Shown here: positions 8,632 through 16,872 of the stretch, piece after piece
How positions within the stretch are numbered: the stretch's first letter is position 1
Layout: the number at the start of each line of letters is the position of its first letter
Assembly (NCBI GenBank): GCA_937919655.1
Contig: CALFPJ010000057.1
Location: 62,001-126,000, forward strand
DNA: 64,000 bases
Reading direction: 5' to 3'
From: an uncultured Gemmatimonadales bacterium
Lineage (GTDB): Bacteria > Gemmatimonadota > Gemmatimonadetes > Longimicrobiales > Gaopeijiaceae
The notes under the pieces: model-generated
Told to the model about the DNA's origin: nothing
Databases searched by the model: none
What the model saw: only the letters and a program-made list of their open reading frames with translations
Program-made: the position numbers and the translations under genes

Positions 8632-9828
8632 ATGGAGCTAGAGTCCGGACAGATGCCGTACGACCGCTTCCTAGGTTGAGGCCGCGGCGACCGCCCTGGA
8701 CCGTCGCTGATTTGCGTGGGTGGACTCCACGGGAACGAACCAGCGGGCGTGTACGCACTAGAACGTGTGCTCGCGGCCCTCGAGTCTCGATCCTCCGCAC
8801 TGACAGGTGAGTTTGTGGCCCTGGCTGGGAATCGTGCGGCGTTGGCGAAGAAGTGCCGGTTCGTCGACCGAGATCTCAATCGTGCTTGGACTGACGAGCG
8901 CCTGGCACGACTCCGTGCTGAGGACTCGCTAGGCTTGGAATCGGAGGACCACGAGCAGCTTGAGCTGCTTAGTACGCTAGACCAGGTCGTCACCGACGCC
9001 CGTGGAACGGTTTACGTGTTGGACCTACACACCACTTCAGGACTCGGCGGCACGTTCTCCACCTTCGGAGATTCCCTCCCCAACCGGGGCTTCGCGGAGC
9101 ACATCCCGGTGCCGATGGTGTTCGGACTCGAAGAACTCGTGGAGGGGGCGCTCCTCGCTTTCTTGGGTGAGCACGGACTTGTTGCGATTGCGGTCGAAAG
9201 CGGCCAACACGATGAGGCACTGTCGGTGGATCGCGCCGAGGCCGCGATTTGGATCGCCATCCGAAGCGCCGGGCTCCTCGCCCCCGCTGATGTCCCGGAA
9301 GCGGGTGTCGGCCAGGCGTTCCTGCGGGCTGAGACTGCGGGGCTCCCCCATGCCGTCGAGATGCGATTCCGCTACGACGTCGATCCCGACACGCAGTTCG
9401 CGATGAAGCCCGGGTACAAGAACTTCCTGTCCGTCAAACAAGGAGAGACGATCGCCAGTGATCGACACGGGGACATCGTGGTGAGCGAGGATTCGCGCTT
9501 GTTGATGCCGCTGTACTAACAGCAGGGGGACGATGGCTTCTTCCTCGTACGCGAGTTCAGTCCCTTCTGGCTCCGCGTTTCGTACCTACTCAGACGGGCC
9601 CGCGCGGATCGGTTCGCGCGCTGGCTCCCTGGGGTCCGTCAGGATGCCGGTTCGCCAGACACGTTGTATGTGAATCGGCGGGTGGCGCGCATCTACGCGT
9701 TGCAGCTCTTCCATCTGCTTGGGTTCCGCAGCGTCGAAGACACCGGTGATCATCTCGTGGTCCGTCGGCGTCGATTTGACGAGGCGCGGTTCATTGCCCG
9801 CGGACCTTCGCCAGAAAAGCTCGGATAG
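8632..9828 (+). pseudogene. succinylglutamate desuccinylase/aspartoacylase-family gene interrupted by two in-frame stops
   Basis: One reading frame of 399 codons from ATG 8632 to TAG 9826-9828 encodes a complete zinc carboxypeptidase-like protein, except for TGA at 8677-8679 and TAA at 9517-9519. Before the TGA: PYDRFLG. After it: GRGDRPGPSLICVGGLHGNEPAG with the zinc-binding HGNE, then VLDLHTT (third zinc ligand) and the catalytic region AVESGQHDE. After the TAA the frame continues as QQGDDGFFLVREFSPFW and on to a leucine/arginine-rich C terminus, as I recall for this family. No frameshift occurs. The longest uninterrupted piece is 8716-9519 (GTG start), which lacks the first strand and the C-terminal part. 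It follows the GCS2-CBS gene by 16 bases. Confidence 0.7.
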
Positions 9829-9840
9829 GGTGCCGTCGGA

Positions 9841-10512
9841 ATGTGCGGTCGCTTCACGTTGGCTCAGGACGAACAAACGCTCTTAGAGGCGTTTGATATC
9901 CCAGCGCTGGCGTTCGACCTGGTGCCGCGTTTCAATATCGCTCCAGGACAGTCAGCTATCGTCGTCGCCCAGGACCGGAGCGGACGTAGGGCTGGTATGC
10001 TACGATGTGGGCTCGTCCCGGCGCGGGCCGATGATCTCGGGGCAGGCTTTATCAATGCCAGAGCGGAGACCGTTGCGTCGAAACCCTCCTTCCGGGAGGC
10101 GTTCGCCCGGCGACGGTGTCTGGTCCCGGCCGATGGCTTCTATGAGTGGCGACGGGCCGGCGAGGCGAAAGAAGCTCGCTGGTTCCACCCCGCGCAGGAG
10201 GCCCTTTTTGCGTTTGCTGGAATCTGGGAGTCATGGAGGCGCCCCGGAGCCGAGCCCCGCCACACCTTTGCGATTCTCACGACGGCGGCCAACGATGATG
10301 TGCGTCCCACGCATCACCGGATGCCCCTGCTCGTGATGGCAGCGGACCGAGACGCTTGGTTGGATCGTGATACGGATGCCGTTCGGTTGGCGTCGCTTCT
10401 GGGTGCGGCGCCGGAGAGCCGCATCGTGTCGCACGCCGTATCGATGCGTGTGAACCGAGCAATCGACGACGACGCGGCTCTGATTGTGCCGCTCACGGAG
10501 TTAGCCGACTAA
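9841..10512 (+). CDS. SRAP/YedK-family abasic-site DNA-protein crosslinking protein
   Basis: A 223-residue SOS-response-associated peptidase (HMCES/YedK) homologue. These proteins shield abasic sites in single-stranded DNA by a thiazolidine link to Cys2. The sequence begins MCGRFTL, so Cys2 is exposed after Met removal. Other conserved points are FNIAPGQ near 36, NARAET near 73 (active-site Asn), PADGFYEW near 97 (catalytic Glu) and HHRMPLL near 160 (His). The normally conserved Trp of the RWGLVP motif reads Cys here (RCGLVP), a one-base change. It starts 12 bases after the preceding broken gene. Confidence 0.92.
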   Translation: MCGRFTLAQDEQTLLEAFDIPALAFDLVPRFNIAPGQSAIVVAQDRSGRRAGMLRCGLVPARADDLGAGFINARAETVASKPSFREAFARRRCLVPADGFYEWRRAGEAKEARWFHPAQEALFAFAGIWESWRRPGAEPRHTFAILTTAANDDVRPTHHRMPLLVMAADRDAWLDRDTDAVRLASLLGAAPESRIVSHAVSMRVNRAIDDDAALIVPLTELAD

Positions 10513-10676
10513 CACGGTGTCCGGTGGACGTCACGATGTCGGGCTTGTCGAGAATGACTTTCCCCGGCGGTGGTGCTCAGAAGCCTACTTCGAGCTGATC
10601 GTCTGGGCTGAGTGACATTGCGCTTGGGGTCGGGCCGCCCAATCTGCGCCCCGCACCTGGCGAATAAGGAAGACAC

Positions 10677-12338
10677 TTGCCCAAGGACATCGTCATATGC
10701 GCCGACGGCACCGGAAACACGGTGGTGCGTGGACGAGGAACCAACGTCTTCAAGCTATTCGAAGCCGTGGACATTAACGGCCATCGGAAGATCTCGGGGC
10801 GGACACCTCAGGTCGGCTTTTACACGGACGGTGTCGGCACCGAGGGGAATCAGTATGCCCGCTTGTTAGGGAGCTTGTTCGGATTCGGATTGAAGCGAAA
10901 CGTTCTTCACCTGTACCGCGACCTCGCCCACAGTTACGAGCCGGGTGACAAGATTTTCATGTTCGGCTTCAGTCGCGGTGCGTTCACCGTACGCATGTTG
11001 GCGGGGTTGATCGACGTCTGCGGGGTGCTACGCGTCGAAGAAACGGAAGGTGACTCGGCCCTCCTTAAGCGTTATTCGAATCTCGCATATGACGCGTATC
11101 TGGCGATCCAACCGACCACGCTAGAGGGTCGAATCAAGTGGGGACGTAGCACCAAAGCGGCATGGCTGAGGTTCGCAGAGCTACGCGACAAGGTGTCCCA
11201 GCACCCGACTCCCATTGAATTCATAGGGGTTTGGGACACGGTGGGGGCGCTTGGTTTTCCCATCGAGAAAGTCGCCACGTTTTGGAACCGGCACATCCGC
11301 CGCTTCCAGTTTGCGCGCACGGACGTGAAGGAGAACGTCACGTGTGCACGACACGCACTTTCGATCGATGATGCGCGCGCGAGCTTCCATCCGATGCTTT
11401 GGAACAACACGGGGCACGCCGACACCAAACAGGTGTGGTTCGCCGGCGTTCACGCGAATGTGGGTGGAGGGTATCCCAAACAGGGGATGTCCTTGGTGAG
11501 TCTCGATTGGATGATGGCGGAAGCGGAGGCGCGCGGGCTCGTGTTCATCGACTCTCTACGCGATCAGTATCGCGACGCTCAAAACGTCCACGATCACATT
11601 TATGACTCTCGGGCCGGGCTCAGGACCTACTACCGCTTCAAGTTCAGGGATCTCGACAAAATTTGTAAACAAGCGGACGTGCCCCTTCGCATTCACGAGA
11701 GTGTGGGCGAACGCATCTTCATGGGGACCGAGCTTTATGCTCCTGGCAACGTTCCCAGCGACTTCGAGATCGAGCCCTATCGACCGGGTGACCTGGTCGG
11801 ATGGTGGGTTGCCAGGCTTCAGCATATCACACACAAGACGGGTGATGGGGAGGACCTCCTAGATGACGTCTCGGTGTGGCGATTCCTGAAGAAGGGATGT
11901 TACTGGGGGATGTTGGTCGCCACGATGCTGATCGCCGTCGAGCTTGGCGCGGACGCATGGGCCGCATCCGCAGGGCCTGCACGTACGGGTTTGGATCAGC
12001 TCCTTCTTGCGGTTCAGGACACGACGGGAACGCTCTCCATGTTTGAGCGAGGGAACAGGGAGGCGTCCGAGTTGACCGGTCAGGGCCTCGCCTATTCGCT
12101 CAGTGCGCCGGGTATCGCCGGCGTCGTCTATCGAGTGGTCGAGGCCGCTCTTTTACTCGTCGGCGTAGCAATGACGTTCTACCTGATCTCGATTCTGGCC
12201 CGGGAGCGCATCTACGGGCACTTCCGCGAGAAGTGGTTCCAACGTGTGTTGGCCGCGAGGAATCTCAGGCTGCCGCCGGACTACCCGCGCTCTGCGGAAG
12301 CGCTTGCCGCACGGGCCGCGCGGGACCCGGCACCCTAG
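10677..12338 (+). CDS. DUF2235 alpha/beta-hydrolase-like protein with C-terminal membrane segments
   Basis: A 553-residue protein starting at TTG 10677 behind aaggaag. The N terminus has the DUF2235 signature (VICADGTGN, then YTDGVGTEG) and the nucleophile elbow GFSRGAFTVR near residue 103, with GVWDTVGALG near 185 and a His in GVHANVGGGYP near 262. These match the Tle1-like phospholipase fold found in T6SS effectors and in stand-alone membrane proteins. Two hydrophobic segments near 410-430 and 485-510 suggest a membrane-anchored C terminus. No T6SS genes are nearby, so a housekeeping or lipid-related role is more likely than an effector; the substrate is unknown. Confidence 0.82.
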   Translation: MPKDIVICADGTGNTVVRGRGTNVFKLFEAVDINGHRKISGRTPQVGFYTDGVGTEGNQYARLLGSLFGFGLKRNVLHLYRDLAHSYEPGDKIFMFGFSRGAFTVRMLAGLIDVCGVLRVEETEGDSALLKRYSNLAYDAYLAIQPTTLEGRIKWGRSTKAAWLRFAELRDKVSQHPTPIEFIGVWDTVGALGFPIEKVATFWNRHIRRFQFARTDVKENVTCARHALSIDDARASFHPMLWNNTGHADTKQVWFAGVHANVGGGYPKQGMSLVSLDWMMAEAEARGLVFIDSLRDQYRDAQNVHDHIYDSRAGLRTYYRFKFRDLDKICKQADVPLRIHESVGERIFMGTELYAPGNVPSDFEIEPYRPGDLVGWWVARLQHITHKTGDGEDLLDDVSVWRFLKKGCYWGMLVATMLIAVELGADAWAASAGPARTGLDQLLLAVQDTTGTLSMFERGNREASELTGQGLAYSLSAPGIAGVVYRVVEAALLLVGVAMTFYLISILARERIYGHFREKWFQRVLAARNLRLPPDYPRSAEALAARAARDPAP

Positions 12339-12352
12339 AAAGCTGTTGAAGC

Positions 12353-12384
12353 CCAAAACGGGGCCCGCTCGAGCAGCGTTTTGG
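12353..12384. terminator. candidate bidirectional terminator between convergent genes
   Basis: An 8-bp perfect inverted repeat ccaaaacg/cgttttgg flanks gggcccgctcgagcag, which itself contains the palindrome gctcgagc. It lies between the DUF2235 gene and the convergent methyltransferase gene, where a bidirectional terminator is expected. There is no external U-run, so this is tentative. Confidence 0.4.
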
Positions 12385-12393
12385 ACGCGAGGC

Positions 12394-13062
12394 CTAGCTC
12401 TCGGCAGTCCTGTGAAAGATGGCCACGGTCTCGGACGGTGTTTCCAGAATCCATCCGTAAGCTTGGGCGATCCATTCCAGTGTCTCCGTTCGGTAGAACG
12501 CCACGTGCGTGGGGTCCCGAGCGTACCACCAATCCGGAAAGCCACCATCGTCATCCATACGCTGAGTCATGATCCCTAGCCAACCAGGACTGCGGAGTAG
12601 GGTGGAGAGGCGATGGAAGTCCTCACCCGGGTGGAAGAAGTGCTCGGCCGTTTCGGTGCAGGTCACGAAATCATAGTGGCGCTCGAGTACCGCCCTGTCC
12701 GGGGCGAAAAACGGATCATACAGCGACATGAAGAAGCCACGCTCTTCCATCATGACGGAGAGTGTGGGCCCCGGTCCCGATCCGAAGTCCAGGCCGTGCA
12801 TGCCTTCCGTGAGTCGTTCGGCCAATGGAACCGCCAGTCGGTCGAGGAAGGCCCGATAACGGCGATCTGCGGGGTCGTTCTCATGGGTCTCGTACCTCGC
12901 CCGCTCTTCCACCGGAGACAGTCGGTCAGCCGGATGGAGGAAGGTGAGGAGGCAGGTTGGGCATCGGAGGTAGCGGCGAGCGCCGACCTCCGCGAAGCGG
13001 CCTGCAGCGGAGCCAGTACAAAGGGGACAGTCCAAGGGGGCGTCGCTCATTTGTTGTGTCAT
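12394..13062 (-). CDS. class I SAM-dependent methyltransferase with an N-terminal zinc ribbon
   Basis: About 222 residues. The N terminus carries two Cys pairs (CPLC and CPTC) spaced like a zinc ribbon, followed by a methyltransferase core with motif I GLDFGSGPGPT near residue 95 and DFVTCTETAEHFFHP near 135, where the acidic and aromatic residues follow the usual motif IV position. This arrangement is common in methyltransferases linked to surface polysaccharides or modified metabolites; the substrate is unknown. ATG 13062 is chosen over an upstream in-frame TTG 13077. It is the last gene of a minus-strand run with the lipoprotein and D-aminoacylase genes. Confidence 0.82.
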   Translation of the reverse strand: MTQQMSDAPLDCPLCTGSAAGRFAEVGARRYLRCPTCLLTFLHPADRLSPVEERARYETHENDPADRRYRAFLDRLAVPLAERLTEGMHGLDFGSGPGPTLSVMMEERGFFMSLYDPFFAPDRAVLERHYDFVTCTETAEHFFHPGEDFHRLSTLLRSPGWLGIMTQRMDDDGGFPDWWYARDPTHVAFYRTETLEWIAQAYGWILETPSETVAIFHRTAES

Positions 13063-13091
13063 AGACTCCGATCCCAACCGGTGGTGGACGT

Positions 13092-13862
13092 CTAACGCCA
13101 GGTCACTTCCATCGCGAAAAAGTGATCGAAGACCTCTCTCGTCGGACGATTCACGTCATTGGTCTCAGGGCTGCGGATGTAGAAATCGAGCTGCATCTGT
13201 GCGGGGTTCACCGAGCCCGCTTCCGCCCCCGCTCCGCCCCGTACCACGAGCGACTCTCGGTCACGCATACCTTGCGTGACCATGAAGTGAATCTGGTATT
13301 CTTCATGCAACGGTTGTCCGTTGAGCGTTGCGCTTCCCCAACCCCAACCCGCCACGTACAGAAGGCTCTTAGGCCAGTTGGCGTCGCCGCAGCCGGCGTT
13401 GCCGTGCTCGTACAGGAAGGCAGCGATTCCGCCATCATGACACGGTGAGAACTCTTCGAATCGGTCGAGCGCGACGACGTAGCGGCCCTCCGGAAGGTCC
13501 AGGGTCGCACTGAAGGTTCCGGTATTGGCGCGCTCGTCCAAATCGAAGTCGATCGTGCCGGTCACGGGGCGCACATTACTGGCGTCGTCACCCAGGTGAT
13601 CCCAGGGAGAGACGTCGGCGAGCGTGCCCACCTGAAAGATGCGCTGGCCGCTGACGATGAAACGGCCGTCGTAGTCTGCGTGTTGTTCCGGGGTGTAGAG
13701 CCCCATGCCAGTGCCGGGCTGGTAGCGGGCGCCGGGCTCTTGGGCGACTACGACCGACACCCCGGCCATGGACGAATTGACGGGTGGTTCAGTACATGCC
13801 AAGAAGGTAAGCGTCGCCGCCACTGCCAAGGCTCGACCGGTGAAAAAGCGGGAGCAGATCAC
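13092..13862 (-). CDS. lipoprotein of unknown function
   Basis: A 256-residue exported protein. The N terminus (RALAVAATLTFLAC) is a signal peptide ending in a lipobox, LTFLAC, so it should be lipid-anchored. The mature part is rich in beta-strand-like segments (GTIDFDLDERANTGTFSATL near 110), which could form a beta-sandwich, and ends FFAMEVTWR. I do not recognise the family. GTG 13862 overlaps the TGA of the upstream amidohydrolase as GTGA, so the two are translationally coupled and probably functionally linked. Confidence 0.7.
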   Translation of the reverse strand: MICSRFFTGRALAVAATLTFLACTEPPVNSSMAGVSVVVAQEPGARYQPGTGMGLYTPEQHADYDGRFIVSGQRIFQVGTLADVSPWDHLGDDASNVRPVTGTIDFDLDERANTGTFSATLDLPEGRYVVALDRFEEFSPCHDGGIAAFLYEHGNAGCGDANWPKSLLYVAGWGWGSATLNGQPLHEEYQIHFMVTQGMRDRESLVVRGGAGAEAGSVNPAQMQLDFYIRSPETNDVNRPTREVFDHFFAMEVTWR

Positions 13863-15595
13863 GATTGGGGCTCGTCTGAGATCGAGGGGGGGCCACCCTT
13901 GCGAGAGGTGATCACCTTGCCTGGCAGCGTGAGGAGGATCTCGCCGTTTTCCACCACGAATTTCCCATTCACGATGACGTGGTCGATTCCCGCAGCGTGT
14001 TGATGGGGGTCGAAGAAGGTGGCCTTGTCGGCGATCGTTTCCATATCGAACACCACCAGGTCTGCCCAGTAGCCCTGGCGGATTTCACCACGGTCGCGCA
14101 GCCCCATGATGCGGGCTGGCAGGGAGGTCTGGGAGCGGATGGCCGCCTCCACGGACAGGGCCCCAGCCGTGAGCGCGTATTGGCGGATCTTCCGGGGGAA
14201 GGTGCCGTAGAAGCGCGGGTGAACGGATCCGTCTGTCGGCAAAGCGATGCCGCCGTCAGAGGCGGTCGCGACCCAAGGTTGTGCCGCGTAGTTCTCGACG
14301 TCGATCTCTGACATGGAGAATCCTCGCATACGGCCGCCGCCCATGACTTCCGGGTCACCCTTGAGCTGAAGATCGATCGCGGTCTGCACGTCCGCTGTGC
14401 CCCACGCTTTTGAGACCTCCGCAAGAGTCTTGCCGATCAAGTCTTCGTCCGGATAGTCCATGATCATCACGCGCTCAGCACCACCACGGCGGCGAATCTC
14501 GTGTGCCACGTCTTGTCGGACCTTAGCCTCCTGCCCGGCATTCGCCATCGCGAGGCGGAACATCGTGCCCGGCGGGCGGCCTTCCCGTGGCCGTGTGGCG
14601 TCGGGGTCTCGCAGCGCCCAGCGCGGGATCAGGACCGTGCCGCCGTCTGAGCCGCTCGTGGCATAGGGATACTGATCTGCCCAGATCCGTACACCCTCCT
14701 CACGCGCGCGTTGAATGAGCTGGATCGCTGAACCACTCGATCCCCAGAAGTGCGCCCCCTTGGCTTTGATATGTGATGCCACGACGCGAGCGCCCGAGCT
14801 GCGACCGATCTCGATCGTCTCCATGATCGCGTCCTGGAGGGTGGGTGGGCCGGGCGCGTCTTGGCTCGGCCAGAACCACATGGGGTCCGCGCCTTCGGAG
14901 CGCTCGTGCGAGATGTAGACGCCGTCGTAGGGGAGCAACTCCTTGGCCATCTCCGAGATCTCGGCGGTGGTGCTCCAGCGGCCAGGCTCGTACTCGAGGC
15001 CGGCTGACATTCCTACGGCGCCCTCGGCAAGCGCCTGAGCGACGAGTTCCCGCATTTGCTGCGTCTCCGCCGGCGTCGAGGGGCGCTGGGCGTCGTCACC
15101 CATGACCTGGGCGCGCACGGTTCCGTGCCCCACCATCATCATGACGTTCGGGCCCACGCCCTGGCGTTCAAGAAGTGCTCGCTGGTCGCCGATGGGCCAC
15201 GGAGAGCGCCCGTCGTGATTCACGACGACCGTCGTCACTCCCTGAGACACAATGTTTGGCGCGGCCTTGCGGCCAATGGAGTCCGTCCGGATCGTCGCGC
15301 CGCCAATTCGGGCGCTGCCGTCGTCGGCGTGGGAGTGGATGTCGATGAATCCGGGGGATACGTACCGACCCGTAGCGTCGATCACGCGATCGGCGCGCGC
15401 ACCGGTGAGATCGCCGATTGCCGTGATGCGGCCGTCCCGAACACCTACGTCCGCGCGAAACCACGGATTCCCGGTCCCGTCGAGGACCCTACCGCCCTGA
15501 ATGAGAAGGTCGAAAGGGCCCGAGTCTTGGGCGGAGGCCGGGAGGGCGGAAACCGCGGCAACGATCACCGCAGCCAGGAAAAGGCGCCTGGGCAT
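13859..15595 (-). CDS. secreted amidohydrolase, D-aminoacylase/N-acyl-D-amino-acid deacylase type
   Basis: About 578 residues with a signal peptide (RRLFLAAVIVAAVSALPASAQ). It belongs to the composite-domain metal-dependent hydrolases: LIQGGRVLDGTG is the N-terminal beta-sandwich start, FIDIHSHAD the HxH metal site, GLEYEPG and YISHERSEG the second metal region, and ASHIKAKG another His. The C-terminal VATASDGG holds the conserved Asp. The family deacylates N-acyl-D-amino acids or related amides; export suggests a role in using peptidoglycan-derived or environmental D-amino-acid derivatives. ATG 15595 is preferred to GTG 15604 because it gives the cleaner signal peptide. Confidence 0.88.
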   Translation of the reverse strand: MPRRLFLAAVIVAAVSALPASAQDSGPFDLLIQGGRVLDGTGNPWFRADVGVRDGRITAIGDLTGARADRVIDATGRYVSPGFIDIHSHADDGSARIGGATIRTDSIGRKAAPNIVSQGVTTVVVNHDGRSPWPIGDQRALLERQGVGPNVMMMVGHGTVRAQVMGDDAQRPSTPAETQQMRELVAQALAEGAVGMSAGLEYEPGRWSTTAEISEMAKELLPYDGVYISHERSEGADPMWFWPSQDAPGPPTLQDAIMETIEIGRSSGARVVASHIKAKGAHFWGSSGSAIQLIQRAREEGVRIWADQYPYATSGSDGGTVLIPRWALRDPDATRPREGRPPGTMFRLAMANAGQEAKVRQDVAHEIRRRGGAERVMIMDYPDEDLIGKTLAEVSKAWGTADVQTAIDLQLKGDPEVMGGGRMRGFSMSEIDVENYAAQPWVATASDGGIALPTDGSVHPRFYGTFPRKIRQYALTAGALSVEAAIRSQTSLPARIMGLRDRGEIRQGYWADLVVFDMETIADKATFFDPHQHAAGIDHVIVNGKFVVENGEILLTLPGKVITSRKGGPPSISDEPQS

Positions 15596-15649
15596 GTCAA
15601 TCACGTGGGTTGAGGGTCGGAAATCCCTCAGATCGTATGCGCTCCCTGA

Positions 15650-16768
15650 CTAGCCCGCTACTTCGTCGAACGCCTCGCGCAGCAACCCGAGCCCTTCCAG
15701 CAATTCTTCCTCAGGATTTCCAAAGCCGATACGCAGGTAGTGGTCCATGCCGAAATGATCGCCTGGCACGACCAGGACTCCCTTTTCCGTGCGTAACTTT
15801 TCCGCGAAATCGGTCGAGTTCACGGCCGCGCTGTAATGCGCGTAACAGATCGCGCCTGCATCTGGAGCTCGATATCTGAAGCGACCGTCCTGACCGGCCA
15901 TCCACTGCTCAAGGAGTCCGAGGTTCGCGCGCACGATCCCGCGCGTGCGAGCTACGATCCGCTCGCGGGTGCCGGATTCCAGCGCGACACACGCGAGTGC
16001 GTCGGAAACGGAGGCGGGCGCGATGGTCGTGTAGTCCGTGCGGCCCCAGAGCCGGTTCACAAGCTCGGACGGTCCAAGGACCCAGCCAAGTCGAAGGCCG
16101 GGCAACCCATAAGCCTTAGACAAAGAGTTGGTGATGAGGACTCGGTCGTGGCATCCCCAGAACGAACGCGTCGTTGCATCGTGGGTCTCTGCTCCGGCGT
16201 ACACCTCGTCCGCCATGATCCACGCTTCGTGCTTCGCGGTGAGCGCTGCGATCGCGTCCATCGACGCGTCGGAGAGTGCCGCACCGGTCGGGTTGTTCGG
16301 GTTGGTGATCAACACGAAACGAGCGCCGTCTTCGAGCGCCTTCTCCAAGGCGGCCAAGTCCGGCTGCCAACCCTCTTCCTCAATGAGGTTCACCGGCAGG
16401 ATTCGGCCGTCGAACGATTCCATCAAGCCGGGGACCTGCCCGTAGGTCGGCAACACCACGGCAGCCTTGCCTTCGGTCTCAAAGAGGTGCCAGAAGCACG
16501 TGAAGTTCGCTTCCGCTCCACCAACCGTGACGAGCACATTGGCTTCGGTCGCATCGGTGTAAAGGGAGGCGATACGCTCGCGCAGCAGGTCCGAGCCGTT
16601 GGATTGCCCGTACCCCAGGCGGATGTCCCCGACGTCGGTGTCTTTGTCCGCGATCTTGAGCAGTTCGTTCACGGTCAGCGGGTGCACACCACTCTCGGAG
16701 AGGTTGATGCGAACGCGATGTTCATACGTCGACTGATACCGCTCCATGCGGAAAGGGACGAAGCGCAC
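15650..16768 (-). CDS. class I/II PLP-dependent aminotransferase
   Basis: A 372-residue fold-type I enzyme. ITNPNNPTGAA near residue 160, MADEVYAG near 190 (cofactor-binding Asp and Tyr), and SLSKAYGLPGLRLGW near 225 (Schiff-base Lys and the Arg motif) are all present. The C-terminal RIGFG holds the carboxylate-binding Arg. The donor and acceptor cannot be read from the sequence; it resembles the general aspartate/alanine branch. I start it at GTG 16768 because gaggagga lies 7 bases upstream; an open frame runs to 16855 with no site. It is divergent from gpmI, with about 100 bases holding both promoters. Confidence 0.87.
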   Translation of the reverse strand: MRFVPFRMERYQSTYEHRVRINLSESGVHPLTVNELLKIADKDTDVGDIRLGYGQSNGSDLLRERIASLYTDATEANVLVTVGGAEANFTCFWHLFETEGKAAVVLPTYGQVPGLMESFDGRILPVNLIEEEGWQPDLAALEKALEDGARFVLITNPNNPTGAALSDASMDAIAALTAKHEAWIMADEVYAGAETHDATTRSFWGCHDRVLITNSLSKAYGLPGLRLGWVLGPSELVNRLWGRTDYTTIAPASVSDALACVALESGTRERIVARTRGIVRANLGLLEQWMAGQDGRFRYRAPDAGAICYAHYSAAVNSTDFAEKLRTEKGVLVVPGDHFGMDHYLRIGFGNPEEELLEGLGLLREAFDEVAG

Positions 16769-16861
16769 CTGATTTCCTCCTCGAGGGTTGAGCTCGGTCA
16801 CCACCGTGTGGGTGTTTCCGGTACACCAGACTAGGGCAGCGAGCGTGCGGCGCAAGCTGTT

Positions 16862-16872
16862 AAGATATTCGG
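16862..16872 (+). promoter_or_regulatory. -10-like element directly ahead of gpmI (possible leaderless start)
   Basis: TAAGAT at 16862-16867 lies 5 bases before the gpmI ATG, and no ribosome binding site is visible between. A transcript starting from this -10 element would begin at or next to the start codon. There is no clear -35 hexamer. Confidence 0.3.

Noticed and set aside
8677-8679. TGA 8677 as a selenocysteine codon
   Set aside because: The neighbouring sequence has no recognisable SECIS-like hairpin that I can see, the protein family has no selenoproteins that I know of, and a TAA occurs in the same gene.
10677-12338. DUF2235 protein as a T6SS effector
   Set aside because: No VgrG, Hcp, PAAR or immunity-like gene lies nearby and the protein is probably membrane-anchored.
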